A DNA stretch of 64,000 bases, taken from positions 62,001 through 126,000 of the forward strand of contig NZ_JAJQKI010000009.1 in assembly GCF_023036475.1 (NCBI RefSeq), read 5' to 3'. Origin of the DNA: Bacillus pinisoli. GTDB lineage: Bacteria; Bacillota; Bacilli; Bacillales; SA4. Position 1 is the first letter of the stretch. Every line of letters starts with the position of its first letter. Under the pieces are notes generated by a model. That model made no database searches, was not told where the DNA came from, and saw only the letters and a list, made by a program, of their open reading frames with translations. Shown here piece after piece: positions 52,651 to 61,715 of this stretch. A program made the position numbers and the translations under genes.

Positions 52651-54438
52651 TCATCCAACTGACTGTTTTATCTGACGTTTTCCCGCTTGTAACTTACCTT
52701 GATCTACTTTGAACACAATGTCGCAATTTTCAATTGTACTTAATCTGTGAGCAATAATGATCAAAGTCTTTTCTCCCTTTAGTCCATCGATTGCTTTCAT
52801 TATTTCTTTTTCCGTTTCACTATCTAATGCTGAAGTTGCCTCATCTAAAAAAATAATTTCCGGGTTATGATACAGTGCTCTAGCAATACCGATACGCTGA
52901 CGCTGCCCTCCTGAGAGCCTTACTCCCCTTTCACCAACAACGGTTTCTACCCCGTTAGGTAGCGTATCAATAAAGTCCTTTAGTTGTGCATCTTCAATTG
53001 CCCTTTGAACTGCAGCCTCGTCTATGTCATTATCAGCAATTCCAAATGCAATATTTTTTCGTATAGTCTCGTCTGATAGATATATAGATTGTGGAATATA
53101 ACCAATCTTTTTTTTCCAAACTGGTAAATATTCTCCCAGTTCTATTCCATCAACTAAAACTCTACCTTTCTCTGGTTCTAGTAACCCCAAAATGATATCA
53201 ACAATTGTAGTTTTGCCAGCACCAGAAGACCCGACAAAAGCAACTGAACTCCCAATTGGAATCGTTAATGATACATTATTAATAGAATAATACTCTTGAT
53301 TTGGATAACGAAAAGATACATTCTCTAAATCAATAGATTTTCGAAAAGTTTTCTCCTCATTTCTAACTGTTACATTATGATTTAACTCTTTGTAAACATG
53401 TATTTTTCCTTTGCTTTCCTTTATTAAGTCTTCATACACTACCGCTAAAGCAGGCTGACTATATCGAATAGATGTTAATAATGACACAATTCGATTAATG
53501 GAAGGCATAAGGCGAAAGGCAGCCATTGCAAATAATGACATAGTAGCAACCAGCTTACTTGAGTCAGTACCTTGAAATACAAGAATAACCATTGTAATGA
53601 GGACAACCGATACTAATAATACTTCAATAAACAGCCTTGGTATTTGACCTAGCATGTTCTTATAAATGGTATTTTGGGCTAAGATTTGACTCTGTTTATT
53701 ATATGCATCTACAAAATACGTTTCTTTTCCGGATACTTTTACCTCTTTACTTGCCCCTAATCCTTGATTCACGCATTTAATTACCTCACGATTAACCCTC
53801 TGGTCTTCTTTTCCTAAATAAGAAATCTTCTTACGGAATATTTTAAAGAAGATAATTACACTTCCGCTTAACAATAATCCAGATGTAAGTGTAGCTAAAG
53901 GTGCTGTATACACAAGCAATGTTAATATAGATACTATAACTAATATTTCAGTTAATAATTGAAAGCCCGATAATAAGATCCCACCGAATACTTTTGATAC
54001 TTCTCCATTTACATTTCTTAATAGTTCAGCAGAATTCCTTTGTAGGTGAAATTCATATGGCTTTGTTAAATACTCCTTAAACAAAGTTCTAGAAAGCTTT
54101 ACTCTTTGATTAAATATGACTTTATATTGGACATAGTAAAATAATAATAAATAAGCATTTTTAGCAAAATAGACAGTCAGTAACACACCTACGGCAAATA
54201 AGATAAAGTCATTCATTGATTGGAAATTGAGTAATTTATATATATAAGTAGCAAACGTTTGGTCCTGAAGTATATTGGGATTTGTTACAATCCCAACAAA
54301 TGGGACAATTAAGCCAATGCCCGCTGTTTCAAATATAGCTGCAAAGATCATCATCACAAAAAGTAATAAAAACTTCTTCTTGTCTTCTTTATTAAAAAGT
54401 ACCCGTAGCATTTTAATTGTATTTCTCAATTTTTTCAC
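52651..54438 (-). CDS. ABC flippase/exporter, PglK-like
   Basis: A 595-residue half-transporter: six membrane segments, then GSSGAGKTT, IPQSIYLSDETI, LSGGQRQRIGIARALYHNPEIIFLDEATSALD and IAHRLSTIENCDIVFK. The AAFRLMPSINRIVS segment before the ATPase and the KVDQGKL end resemble Campylobacter PglK, which flips lipid-linked glycans. No Wzx-type flippase is seen in the window, so this is the best candidate for repeat-unit flipping. The start is GTG at 54438 or TTG three codons later; AAGGTG serves either. Confidence 0.82.
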   Translation of the reverse strand: MKKLRNTIKMLRVLFNKEDKKKFLLLFVMMIFAAIFETAGIGLIVPFVGIVTNPNILQDQTFATYIYKLLNFQSMNDFILFAVGVLLTVYFAKNAYLLLFYYVQYKVIFNQRVKLSRTLFKEYLTKPYEFHLQRNSAELLRNVNGEVSKVFGGILLSGFQLLTEILVIVSILTLLVYTAPLATLTSGLLLSGSVIIFFKIFRKKISYLGKEDQRVNREVIKCVNQGLGASKEVKVSGKETYFVDAYNKQSQILAQNTIYKNMLGQIPRLFIEVLLVSVVLITMVILVFQGTDSSKLVATMSLFAMAAFRLMPSINRIVSLLTSIRYSQPALAVVYEDLIKESKGKIHVYKELNHNVTVRNEEKTFRKSIDLENVSFRYPNQEYYSINNVSLTIPIGSSVAFVGSSGAGKTTIVDIILGLLEPEKGRVLVDGIELGEYLPVWKKKIGYIPQSIYLSDETIRKNIAFGIADNDIDEAAVQRAIEDAQLKDFIDTLPNGVETVVGERGVRLSGGQRQRIGIARALYHNPEIIFLDEATSALDSETEKEIMKAIDGLKGEKTLIIIAHRLSTIENCDIVFKVDQGKLQAGKRQIKQSVG

Positions 54439-54475
54439 ACCTTAAATATTATTAGAATTACTTTTCCAAAAGATC

Positions 54476-54491
54476 GTTCACTATAATGAAC
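54476..54491. promoter_or_regulatory. variant SinR-like dyad upstream of the flippase-Kdo-sialic acid operon
   Basis: GTTCACTATAATGAAC, a 16-bp dyad with GTTC/GAAC ends and the centre altered (compare 22648). It lies about 38 bases before the start of the flippase gene. Confidence 0.5.
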
Positions 54492-54560
54492 GTTAGAATC
54501 AAAAAAAAAAATGTAACCAAAAATTATCCCTAAATCTATTAAAATTATAAAATAAGATTA

Positions 54561-54576
54561 TTTCTTAATAAAGAAC
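54561..54576. promoter_or_regulatory. SinR-like dyad upstream of the flippase-Kdo-sialic acid operon
   Basis: TTTCTTAATAAAGAAC with a perfect AAAGAAC half and one end changed. A TATAAT-like TTTTATAATTT lies about 10 bases downstream on the minus strand, so binding could affect a promoter here. The 190-base gap holds nothing else clear. Confidence 0.6.
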
Positions 54577-54630
54577 AATCTTCCGACAATTTCCACCAGT
54601 TTTTTCACGGTTTAATTAAACAAAATTATT

Positions 54631-55839
54631 TTATCCTAAAATTCCATATATTTTTTCAAGCTCATTTTTATTACTATACCTCTCAGAATCGCAGTTTTTC
54701 GCTAAATGGTTCCTTAACTCTTCATCATTATATAGAGTAGAAACTCCTTCAACTATCCCTTCTACTGACAACTCACAAATATACCCATCAAACATATGTT
54801 TAACTTGGCTTTTAGCTGTAGGATAATTGGTAATTAGAACAGGCTTCATAAGAATCTGAGCCTCTCTGACAGTAACTGCTTTTCCTTCATATCTAGAAGG
54901 TTGGCAATAAATATCGCAGCTTTTGATATAAGGATATGGATTTACCTTTTTACCTAAAATTATAAAATTCTCATTCATCTTATATTCATCTATCAATCTT
55001 TTTATAATTTCTTCCTCTGCTCCATAACCAACAATATACCATTTTATGTCATATCCTAATTCTATGAGCTCTTTACACGCTAATACAGCTAAATCAAACC
55101 CCTTAGCATTAGAAAACCTACCAACAGAACAAATTTTAAATGCACCATTATTAGGAATTTCACGCTCAATATTATTATTAATTTTTGCTTGTTCTTCGAC
55201 AAAAGTAGAAGAAATTATATTTTCTACAACAATTGATTTATGTTTTAGATCAGGGAAAACTTTCAAAAAAGAATTAGAACACTCTTCAGAAACGTTCACT
55301 ATATAATCTAATTTCCCCCACATTTTTCTATCTAACTTTTTATCTGGATTAATAATAGTATGATAATCAGTATGAACCCAACCAATCTTTGTATTTGCGT
55401 TTACCTTTTCAATAATAAAATCATGTGGCCCTAAAAAACTTAAGGCTATATCATATTTCTGTTTAAGTCTTGGTAATTTGGGAATAGAAAATTGCCATGT
55501 ATACTGCATTTGTTTATAAGTCCTTTGTTCTTTGACCAATCCTCTATTTTTATAATTTGCCTTAAGTTTTGCCAATACTCTGGCACACCCTAAATAAAAG
55601 TGGCCTTCTTTCATTATTGTCTTAACGGGTCTCTCAAAAGTCGTATATTGTTTAACTGGGGGCAATAAAGTTACTTCTTTTGGAATATTTTCTAAAAACT
55701 CACCTTCATGTCTGTATAAGAACAAGTCAACATCAAATTTCTCATAATCAAATCTTTCTAAAAGTCCTATAAGACTTCTCTCAGCACCACCAATATGTAG
55801 AGAGTACATACAAATTAATACTTTCTTTTTCTGATTCAT
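54631..55839 (-). CDS. glycosyltransferase family 4
   Basis: A 402-residue GT-B transferase. VLICMYSLHIGGAERSLIGLLERF opens it, FKICSVGRFSNAKGFDLAV marks the donor domain and PSRYEGKAVTVREAQILMKPVLI the EX7E motif. It lies 17 bases downstream of the GT8 gene and is the last gene before the SinR-boxed flippase operon. Donor unknown. Confidence 0.86.
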   Translation of the reverse strand: MNQKKKVLICMYSLHIGGAERSLIGLLERFDYEKFDVDLFLYRHEGEFLENIPKEVTLLPPVKQYTTFERPVKTIMKEGHFYLGCARVLAKLKANYKNRGLVKEQRTYKQMQYTWQFSIPKLPRLKQKYDIALSFLGPHDFIIEKVNANTKIGWVHTDYHTIINPDKKLDRKMWGKLDYIVNVSEECSNSFLKVFPDLKHKSIVVENIISSTFVEEQAKINNNIEREIPNNGAFKICSVGRFSNAKGFDLAVLACKELIELGYDIKWYIVGYGAEEEIIKRLIDEYKMNENFIILGKKVNPYPYIKSCDIYCQPSRYEGKAVTVREAQILMKPVLITNYPTAKSQVKHMFDGYICELSVEGIVEGVSTLYNDEELRNHLAKNCDSERYSNKNELEKIYGILG

Positions 55840-55855
55840 AACGACTCCTCAAACA

Positions 55856-56809
55856 TTATTTAAATATTAATCTTCTTATACTAAAAGCCATTGTAAAAGG
55901 TAAATTATTAAATAAAGTAGCTACAATTTTTTCTCCAATACTCCTCTTATCCTCATCCATTTTAGTTCCTTTCCATGGTGTCTTCTCTAAATAATGTTGA
56001 TACTGATAAGCTAAAGGGTGCTTATTTCCTTTGATCCATGGTCTGTTAACAAAAGCTGGAGTAAAATGCACAAATACAGGTTTGTTTTTGGCTTCTATTA
56101 ACTCTTTAGAACTATAATATTCCTGCATTCCATAATACTTAAAGATTTCTTCTTTCTTCATAGTAAAGAAAGTAGTCATCGCATTATATTTGGGATGAAT
56201 TAATAACATTTTTCCTTCTAATACCCCATTTATTGTTCCTTGATCATGGTGATAAACCTTACCATTATAGGAATCAATGAAATCAATAAATGCTCTTTCA
56301 ATATGATTCTCTCTCCATTTTTTTAAATTAACTAATAACATTCCAGCATTTATATAGGGACTCTTACTATCCATATTTATTTTTTCTTTCGTGGAATTAC
56401 CAACTGTGTCAGAAACACCAGCTACATAATATTCGCTTATATCCTTTTGCCAAAGTTCTGCCAAACTACTTGTTATTATTGAGTCACAGTCCATATAAAG
56501 TACTTTATCAATCTCTTCTCCAAGTATACTTGTAAGAAACAATCTAGCGTAGGAATTAATCGATATTGAATTTCCTATATTAAGCTTTAATCTATTAGAA
56601 TAATCTTTAAGACTAATAAAATGTAAATTTCTATCATAATTATTACTAATTGATATAAGATGATTTTTACTTTTTTTTGAAATATTATTTTCAATGATAT
56701 AAACATCTATTGTTGAAAATTCTTTATTATTTTCTAATAGTGAAAGCATTGACACCCCAACATGCTGTGCATAATTATCATCACTCGAATAAACTACATG
56801 TAAGTTCAT
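55856..56809 (-). CDS. glycosyltransferase family 8
   Basis: A 317-residue GT-A retaining transferase of the LgtC/galactosyl- or glucosyl-transferase group. VVYSSDDNYAQHVGVSMLSLLENN opens it, YMDCDSIITSSLAELW holds the DxD metal motif (near residues 104-106), SPYINAGMLLVNLKKWR and HHDQGTINGVLEGK follow, and HFTPAFVNRPW lies near the end. A probable UDP-Gal or UDP-Glc donor; galU and galE in the window can supply these. Confidence 0.88.
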   Translation of the reverse strand: MNLHVVYSSDDNYAQHVGVSMLSLLENNKEFSTIDVYIIENNISKKSKNHLISISNNYDRNLHFISLKDYSNRLKLNIGNSISINSYARLFLTSILGEEIDKVLYMDCDSIITSSLAELWQKDISEYYVAGVSDTVGNSTKEKINMDSKSPYINAGMLLVNLKKWRENHIERAFIDFIDSYNGKVYHHDQGTINGVLEGKMLLIHPKYNAMTTFFTMKKEEIFKYYGMQEYYSSKELIEAKNKPVFVHFTPAFVNRPWIKGNKHPLAYQYQHYLEKTPWKGTKMDEDKRSIGEKIVATLFNNLPFTMAFSIRRLIFK

Positions 56810-56811
56810 AT

Positions 56812-57549
56812 TTACCCCCTACTCAATATATTTCTTAGTCTTAATATATTGTTTCCTCCGATAACTCTTGATAACATTTTTTTTATATTTGCATTAACTC
56901 TCTTTCTAACAGGCAACCAACTCTTATAAAAATGATGCATCGCATATGTATCTTCTGTCTTATAACTCTGGCAATTGATATAGTCATAGGGGGATAAATA
57001 AGTTTGCGGATAAAACACCCCTAATCCTTCAATCTCCTGATACTGGCCATTTTTACTGAGCCCAAACCATTCAAGTAATCTAGTAATAACAGCCACATTG
57101 GTTAAGCTATTAAATGTACCATCTTCGTTAATGAATCTTTTATTTTTATAGCTATCAAGGAATTCCTTGATTAGCGCATTTCCCTTTTGTGCGCCAATTG
57201 TACTGGTTGCAATATAGTTCTCTTGCTCAAATCCCCAAAAAGAAGGGTGATGTAGTAAATCATTAAATGATTTATATACCTCAACATCTGTGTCTAAATA
57301 GATCCCACCATAGTGGTAAAGAGCATAAACACGCACATAATCGCTAACAAAAGCAAATTTACCTGAAGCATATGCTTCTTTTATATAGTCGTTCTTGGTA
57401 ATATCGAAATTACTTTCATTCCATTCCACAATCTCATATTCAGGGAGATGTTTTCTCCAACTTTCCATGCATCTTTTAACCATCTCAGGCTTTTCTTTTC
57501 CACCAAACCAACAATAATGAATAGTCTTAGGGATTTGAGAAGATTCCAT
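56812..57549 (-). CDS. glycosyltransferase family 32 (DXD sugar-binding)
   Basis: A 245-residue capsular-type transferase. IPKTIHYCWFGGKEKPEMVKRC, then SDYVRVYALYHYGGIYLDTDVEVYKSF with the DxD (near residue 93), and TSTIGAQKGNAL. The combination is typical of GT32 in capsule clusters. It ends 2 bases before the GT8 start. Donor unknown, often UDP-GlcNAc or UDP-Gal in this family. Confidence 0.88.
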   Translation of the reverse strand: MESSQIPKTIHYCWFGGKEKPEMVKRCMESWRKHLPEYEIVEWNESNFDITKNDYIKEAYASGKFAFVSDYVRVYALYHYGGIYLDTDVEVYKSFNDLLHHPSFWGFEQENYIATSTIGAQKGNALIKEFLDSYKNKRFINEDGTFNSLTNVAVITRLLEWFGLSKNGQYQEIEGLGVFYPQTYLSPYDYINCQSYKTEDTYAMHHFYKSWLPVRKRVNANIKKMLSRVIGGNNILRLRNILSRG

Positions 57550-57558
57550 TTCATTACC

Positions 57559-57909
57559 TCAGTCTTTCTCTACTTTTAATTTTTGATTTTTCCATTGAAT
57601 AAATTCAAATACAGTTTTATAATCCTCTATCTGCTCTTTATTTACTCCGGTTTCTTTCAGTTCAGTTGCCAAATCTATTAAATCTTGATCTAGTTCTTGA
57701 ACATTATTCTTCTCAATAGGATTCATGAAGGAATCTAATTGAATATCTAATACTCCAGCAATACGATTTACCACCTGAATAGAAGGGTTTAAATTTAAGT
57801 TTCTTTCTATGCTACTTAAATAAGATTTTGATATTTTTGCACGTTTAGCTAATTCGGACAAGGTTAACCCTTTTTTCTTTCTGCATGTATAGATCGTTTC
57901 TCCTAGCAA
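57559..57909 (-). CDS. SinR/SlrR-like transcriptional regulator
   Basis: A 116-residue XRE-family protein. The helix-turn-helix (residues 6-60) reads GLTLSELAKRAKISKSYLSSIERNLNLNPSIQVVNRIAGVL, very close to SinR in the recognition helix (KSYLSSIERN). The C-terminal 40 residues (ELDQDLIDLATELKETGVNKEQIEDY) match the SinI/SinR oligomerisation helices. In B. subtilis SinR represses eps and tapA operons at GTTCTYT sites. The same motif recurs through this window, making this protein (or a SinR elsewhere) the probable ligand. TTG start with CGGGGTATGAATC before it; a weak GTTCTTC half-site at 57922 hints at autoregulation. Confidence 0.88.
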   Translation of the reverse strand: MLGETIYTCRKKKGLTLSELAKRAKISKSYLSSIERNLNLNPSIQVVNRIAGVLDIQLDSFMNPIEKNNVQELDQDLIDLATELKETGVNKEQIEDYKTVFEFIQWKNQKLKVEKD

Positions 57910-57940
57910 GATTCATACCCCGTTCTTCATATATTAGTTA

Positions 57941-59128
57941 CTATGTATTAATAAGTCCTACCTTTTCCTGATTCATTAAAACTGTTGATTTAATATGATT
58001 AATGATAGTATCTACATCTTCTTCTGACATATTAGAACCTGAAGGTAGGCATATCCCTCTATTAAATAGTTCTTCAGAGATACTTAAATGGTCAGAATGT
58101 GAATAATACTTATTATTCTTAAATACCGGTTGAAGATGTAGAGGTTTCCAAACGGGTCTTGCTTCAATGTTTTCTGCACTTAATATACTAAGTAAATCAG
58201 AAACAGATACCCCTGCCTCATCCTCATCAATCGTTAAAGCTGTCAACCAACGGTTTGAGAGAGTCTCCCGTAGTTCTGGCATAAAAGTAAACCCTGGCAA
58301 TACTGAAAGCTCCTCATAATACCTCTTAAAAATAGCCCTCCTTGCAGATACTCTCTCTTCCAGTACTTCTAACTGCCCTCTTCCAACCCCAGCTAATATA
58401 TTACTCAATCGATAATTATAACCAATTTGGCTATGCTGATAATGTGGTGCCGCATCCCTCGCTTGAGTTGCTAAAAATCTCGCCTTTTTTAATGCCTCCA
58501 CATCATCAGATACCAACATTCCTCCACCTGAAGTGGTAATAATCTTATTACCATTAAAAGAAAAGACACCAAATTTACCGAAAGTTCCACTTGCTCTTCC
58601 TTTGTATAAAGAGCCTAAGGATTCTGCTGCATCTTCAATCATCGGTACATCATATTGATTACAGATATCCATAATTTCATCCATTTTTGCACTTTGCCCA
58701 TACAGATTCACCACGATTACCGCCTTTGGAAGAGCTCCCTCTAACGCTGCGTCTTGAAACGCTCTTTGTAGTGCTTCTGGAGACATGTTCCAGGTTTCTG
58801 GTTCTGAATCAATAAATACTGGCTCAGCCCCTTGATAAACAATTGGATTAGCACTTGCGATAAAAGTTAGACTAGAGCAAAACACTCTATCTCCTTTGTC
58901 TACTCCTAATAAAGAAAGAGCCAAATGAATGGCGGCCGTTCCTGAACTAACGGCTACTGCTTCACTGGCTCCTACATATTGTGCTATTTCTGCTTCAAAT
59001 GCATCTACATTTGGTCCAAGAGGTGCAATCCAGTTGGTCGTAAATGCTTCATGTACGTATTTAAGTTCCTTTCCACTCATATGTGGAGAAGAAAGGTATA
59101 TTCTTTTTTTACTAATTGCTTGCTCCAT
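57941..59128 (-). CDS. epsN: DegT/DnrJ/EryC1 aminotransferase, EpsN/PglE-like
   Basis: A 395-residue PLP-dependent sugar aminotransferase. RIYLSSPHMSGKELKYVHEAFTTNW opens it; AVSSGTAAIHLALSLLGV, IEDAAESLGSLY and the Lys-bearing FSFNGNKIITTSGGGM follow. It should convert the 4-keto sugar made by the CapD/EpsC-type dehydratase to UDP-4-amino-4,6-dideoxy-GlcNAc. Start MEQAIS is set by CGGGGTGAACG. It is followed by the SinR-like gene and preceded by the acetyltransferase. Confidence 0.88.
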   Translation of the reverse strand: MEQAISKKRIYLSSPHMSGKELKYVHEAFTTNWIAPLGPNVDAFEAEIAQYVGASEAVAVSSGTAAIHLALSLLGVDKGDRVFCSSLTFIASANPIVYQGAEPVFIDSEPETWNMSPEALQRAFQDAALEGALPKAVIVVNLYGQSAKMDEIMDICNQYDVPMIEDAAESLGSLYKGRASGTFGKFGVFSFNGNKIITTSGGGMLVSDDVEALKKARFLATQARDAAPHYQHSQIGYNYRLSNILAGVGRGQLEVLEERVSARRAIFKRYYEELSVLPGFTFMPELRETLSNRWLTALTIDEDEAGVSVSDLLSILSAENIEARPVWKPLHLQPVFKNNKYYSHSDHLSISEELFNRGICLPSGSNMSEEDVDTIINHIKSTVLMNQEKVGLINT

Positions 59129-59132
59129 TCGT

Positions 59133-59777
59133 TCACCCCGTTTTAATATAATGATTTTCAATAATCCTAGCTGGTGTTCCGACAGCTTTTGAATTCCTAG
59201 GTAGATGATCAATTACAGTTGCACCAGCACCCACTACCGTCCATTCTCCAATTGTTTTATTAGGTATAATTGTTGCTCCACTACCGATCATACAGCCACT
59301 TTCCACTTTGACTGCGCCTGCAAGAGTACTATTCGGACAGAGATGAACAAAATCGCCTAAATAACAATCATGCTCTACTATGGCCGCAGAGTTAATAATA
59401 CTGTGACAACCAATCACTGCATCTGCATTAATAACTGCATTTGGCATAACCACTGTGCCGTAACCAATTTTGGCACTCGAGCTGATGCTTGCCGTAGGAT
59501 GTAGTAATGAAATGAAATCATCACTAGATAAATCTAGGGTTTCAATTATTTCTTTCCTAACTCTGTTGTCTCCTATAGCCATTACGAATCTGACATCATC
59601 ATTGTTTTCTTTTATTTCCCTAACTTCACTTATAGGTGCACAAATGAAGTTATTAATAACTTCTTTAGTTTTATACTTATGATCAAGATAACCAAGTACT
59701 TGAATACCTTCAGTTGCTAGAATAATATCAGAAACTACCTTACTATGACCTCCATGGCCAATAATGACAATATTCAT
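59133..59777 (-). CDS. epsM: sugar O/N-acetyltransferase, EpsM/PglD-like
   Basis: A 214-residue left-handed beta-helix acyltransferase. The N-terminal Rossmann-like part NIVIIGHGGHSKVVSDIIL and the hexapeptide repeats (IGYGTVVMPNAVINADAVIGCHSIINSAAIVEHDCYLGDFVHLCPN) are those of PglD, with the catalytic His in VEHDCYLG. It acetylates the 4-amino group to give UDP-N,N'-diacetylbacillosamine. Start and the epsL stop overlap as TAATG. Confidence 0.88.
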   Translation of the reverse strand: MNIVIIGHGGHSKVVSDIILATEGIQVLGYLDHKYKTKEVINNFICAPISEVREIKENNDDVRFVMAIGDNRVRKEIIETLDLSSDDFISLLHPTASISSSAKIGYGTVVMPNAVINADAVIGCHSIINSAAIVEHDCYLGDFVHLCPNSTLAGAVKVESGCMIGSGATIIPNKTIGEWTVVGAGATVIDHLPRNSKAVGTPARIIENHYIKTG

Positions 59778-60388
59778 TATTTTCCTCCCCCAACTGAGGA
59801 TTTTGTCCCTTTAAAGGTATCTACTGTCGCACTTCCTTGTTGGTTTATACCATCAGCGATTACTACTTTATAAACAGTTAATAATAAGATTTTTAGATCG
59901 AGAGCAATTGATTGATTCCTAACGTACCAGACATCTAGTTTGAATTTTTCATCCCATGTAAGAGCATTCCTTCCGTTAACCTGAGCCCACCCTGTAATCC
60001 CAGGTCTTACATTATGTCTGATTGCTTGCTCTTTTGTATAAAGTGGTAAGTATTCTACTAAAAGTGGCCTTGGCCCTACTAAACTTAAATCTCCCCTTAT
60101 CACATTCCATAGCTGAGGATACTCATCTAAACTAAATTTACGTAGAAAGTTTCCAAAAGGAGTTAGTCTTAAATAATCTGGAAGGAGTTGACCGCTCTCA
60201 TCCCTTTCGTTTGTCATTGTTCTAAACTTATAAAGATAAAAGCATTTTCCATTTAAACCTGGCCTTTCTTGGCGGAAGATAATCGGAGATCCTAGCTTGA
60301 ATTTTATTAACAATGCAATGATGACAAAGATAGGTGCAAGAGAAACCAAAATTAGCAGAGCTACTGTAAAATCAAAAGCTCGTTTCAT
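59777..60388 (-). CDS. epsL: undecaprenyl-phosphate sugar phosphotransferase, EpsL/PglC-like
   Basis: A 203-residue monotopic phosphoglycosyl transferase with one N-terminal re-entrant hydrophobic helix (FTVALLILVSLAPIFVIIALLI). FRQERPGLNGKCFYLYKFRTM, the catalytic D-E pair in FSLDEYPQLWNVIRGDLSLVGPRPL and GITGWAQVNGRN are all present. It primes polysaccharide assembly by placing a sugar-phosphate, likely diacetylbacillosamine, on the lipid carrier. ATGA overlap with the small ORF upstream. Confidence 0.92.
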   Translation of the reverse strand: MKRAFDFTVALLILVSLAPIFVIIALLIKFKLGSPIIFRQERPGLNGKCFYLYKFRTMTNERDESGQLLPDYLRLTPFGNFLRKFSLDEYPQLWNVIRGDLSLVGPRPLLVEYLPLYTKEQAIRHNVRPGITGWAQVNGRNALTWDEKFKLDVWYVRNQSIALDLKILLLTVYKVVIADGINQQGSATVDTFKGTKSSVGGGK

Positions 60389-60546
60389 ACATTTTCACCA
60401 GTCACAACAGGCTCATCAACCATCTGCTTTATAATTTCTTTAATAAAGTCCTTCACATAAATATCCTCTGTTTCCATTCCCTTTTTATAAATGTTCAGCA
60501 TGATTTCTTTCAAATTTTCTTGACTTAACTGTGTAGAAATTACCAT
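60385..60546 (-). CDS. small hypothetical protein coupled to epsL
   Basis: A 53-residue open frame starting MVISTQLSQENLKEI and ending VVTGENV, preceded by GAAGGGGTAAATC and joined to epsL by ATGA. It is predicted to be mostly helical (EIMLNIYKKGMETEDIYVKDFIKEIIKQMV) with no membrane segment. Placement between an intrinsic terminator and epsL argues that it is a real gene. I do not recognise the family; a small partner or regulator of the priming transferase is possible. Confidence 0.65.
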   Translation of the reverse strand: MVISTQLSQENLKEIMLNIYKKGMETEDIYVKDFIKEIIKQMVDEPVVTGENV

Positions 60547-60573
60547 TGATTTACCCCTTCAAATCTTTTAATG

Positions 60574-60603
60574 ATAAAAACCCCACTACTCAATGTAGCG
60601 AGG
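60574..60603 (-). terminator. intrinsic terminator or attenuator inside the eps operon
   Basis: Minus strand CCTCGCTAC, 5-base loop, GTAGTGGGG, then TTTTTATC. Nine pairs with two G-T wobbles, located between epsG and the small ORF. Read-through or a separate promoter is needed for epsL and beyond. Confidence 0.75.
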
Positions 60604-60609
60604 ACTTAG

Positions 60610-61686
60610 TTAACCAATATAATCACTTACGTATCTAATATTTAAATTTATAACAGTTTCATAATGGTAATAGGCTAAGTAACAAATAACTAATCCAAGG
60701 TATACTAGTTTTTGGTCTTTTTCTCTAAATAGCTTAATAATCCATGAAACTAGTATGATTTGGTACAGCTCAAAGTAAATATTAAATCTGGCAAAAATCC
60801 AGTTTGCCGTCGAGATGATCATAAAAGCTAGTCCAATCAGTGCCATATTGATAAAAACATCACTTTCGGGAAATATCCTTCTTAACTTCTCTCTTCCTAA
60901 AAAGGCGATAACTAACGGAATAGCAAATACGATCACTCTAATAATATTTGCTCCACCCTCGTTGAAGTTACTATAGACATTATATTGGCTATCCTCAATA
61001 GCAGAGAAAAGTATACTTGAAAACACATTAAAGCCTAGAACAATTACTACCGCGGATAGTAATAACATAAGGGTAGCTTTTGACCATGCTCTATATCTCA
61101 CTAAAAAATAAATAGGTATTAGAATTAGAGCACTTTGGTGAAAAAAGGATGCAAATATTACGGTTATAATATATTTTTTTTTACTACCTTCAATTAAAAA
61201 CTTTGTAGCAGCAAAAATGATAGCAGCTGCTAAACATTGCCTTATTCCATTCATCGTGACTAAAAATAAGCCACCCGTAATATACACATACACACTTAGT
61301 TCAACTAATTTTGCATACCTAAAGAAAACGAGAACAATTAAAAAATTTGTAATAACGGCTGTTGTTAAAACCAAGATTTGTGGATCTTGTGAGTATTCTT
61401 TTAGTAGCATTTGTAGGATAGCAAAACCCATATCATCCTGTGCTTTAACTACCTCCCAGGTAAAATCAGTAATATTATAGGCATGCATGTAAAAATAAGT
61501 GTCACCGATGTTTTTACGTAATCCTGAAACCACTATAAAAGAAAGTACTGTAGCAAAAATAAACAATTTATTTGGTTTTACAGACATCAATGAACCAGGT
61601 CCTGTAAGTACATAATTCCTTGAAAAATAGCGCGCAAAAAAAGCAAATATAAAAGCTAGTAGTAAATTAATCCAGAGGACAGTCAT
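60610..61686 (-). CDS. epsG: EpsG-family polysaccharide polymerase
   Basis: A 358-residue membrane protein with about ten hydrophobic segments and the EpsG pattern: SGLRKNIGDTYFYMHAY in the first loop, GIRQCLAAAIIFAA, and FFHQSALILIPIYFLV with the central His. It is the Wzy-type polymerase of Bacillus exopolysaccharide systems. It lies between galU and the terminator before epsL. Confidence 0.88.
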   Translation of the reverse strand: MTVLWINLLLAFIFAFFARYFSRNYVLTGPGSLMSVKPNKLFIFATVLSFIVVSGLRKNIGDTYFYMHAYNITDFTWEVVKAQDDMGFAILQMLLKEYSQDPQILVLTTAVITNFLIVLVFFRYAKLVELSVYVYITGGLFLVTMNGIRQCLAAAIIFAATKFLIEGSKKKYIITVIFASFFHQSALILIPIYFLVRYRAWSKATLMLLLSAVVIVLGFNVFSSILFSAIEDSQYNVYSNFNEGGANIIRVIVFAIPLVIAFLGREKLRRIFPESDVFINMALIGLAFMIISTANWIFARFNIYFELYQIILVSWIIKLFREKDQKLVYLGLVICYLAYYHYETVINLNIRYVSDYIG

Positions 61687-61715
61687 ACCATAAGTCCTTT
61701 CTGAGTAATAAAACT

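Noticed and set aside
57921..57928. SinR-like autoregulatory operator in front of the SinR-like gene
   Set aside because: A single GTTCTTC half with one mismatch and no dyad; too weak to list as a site.
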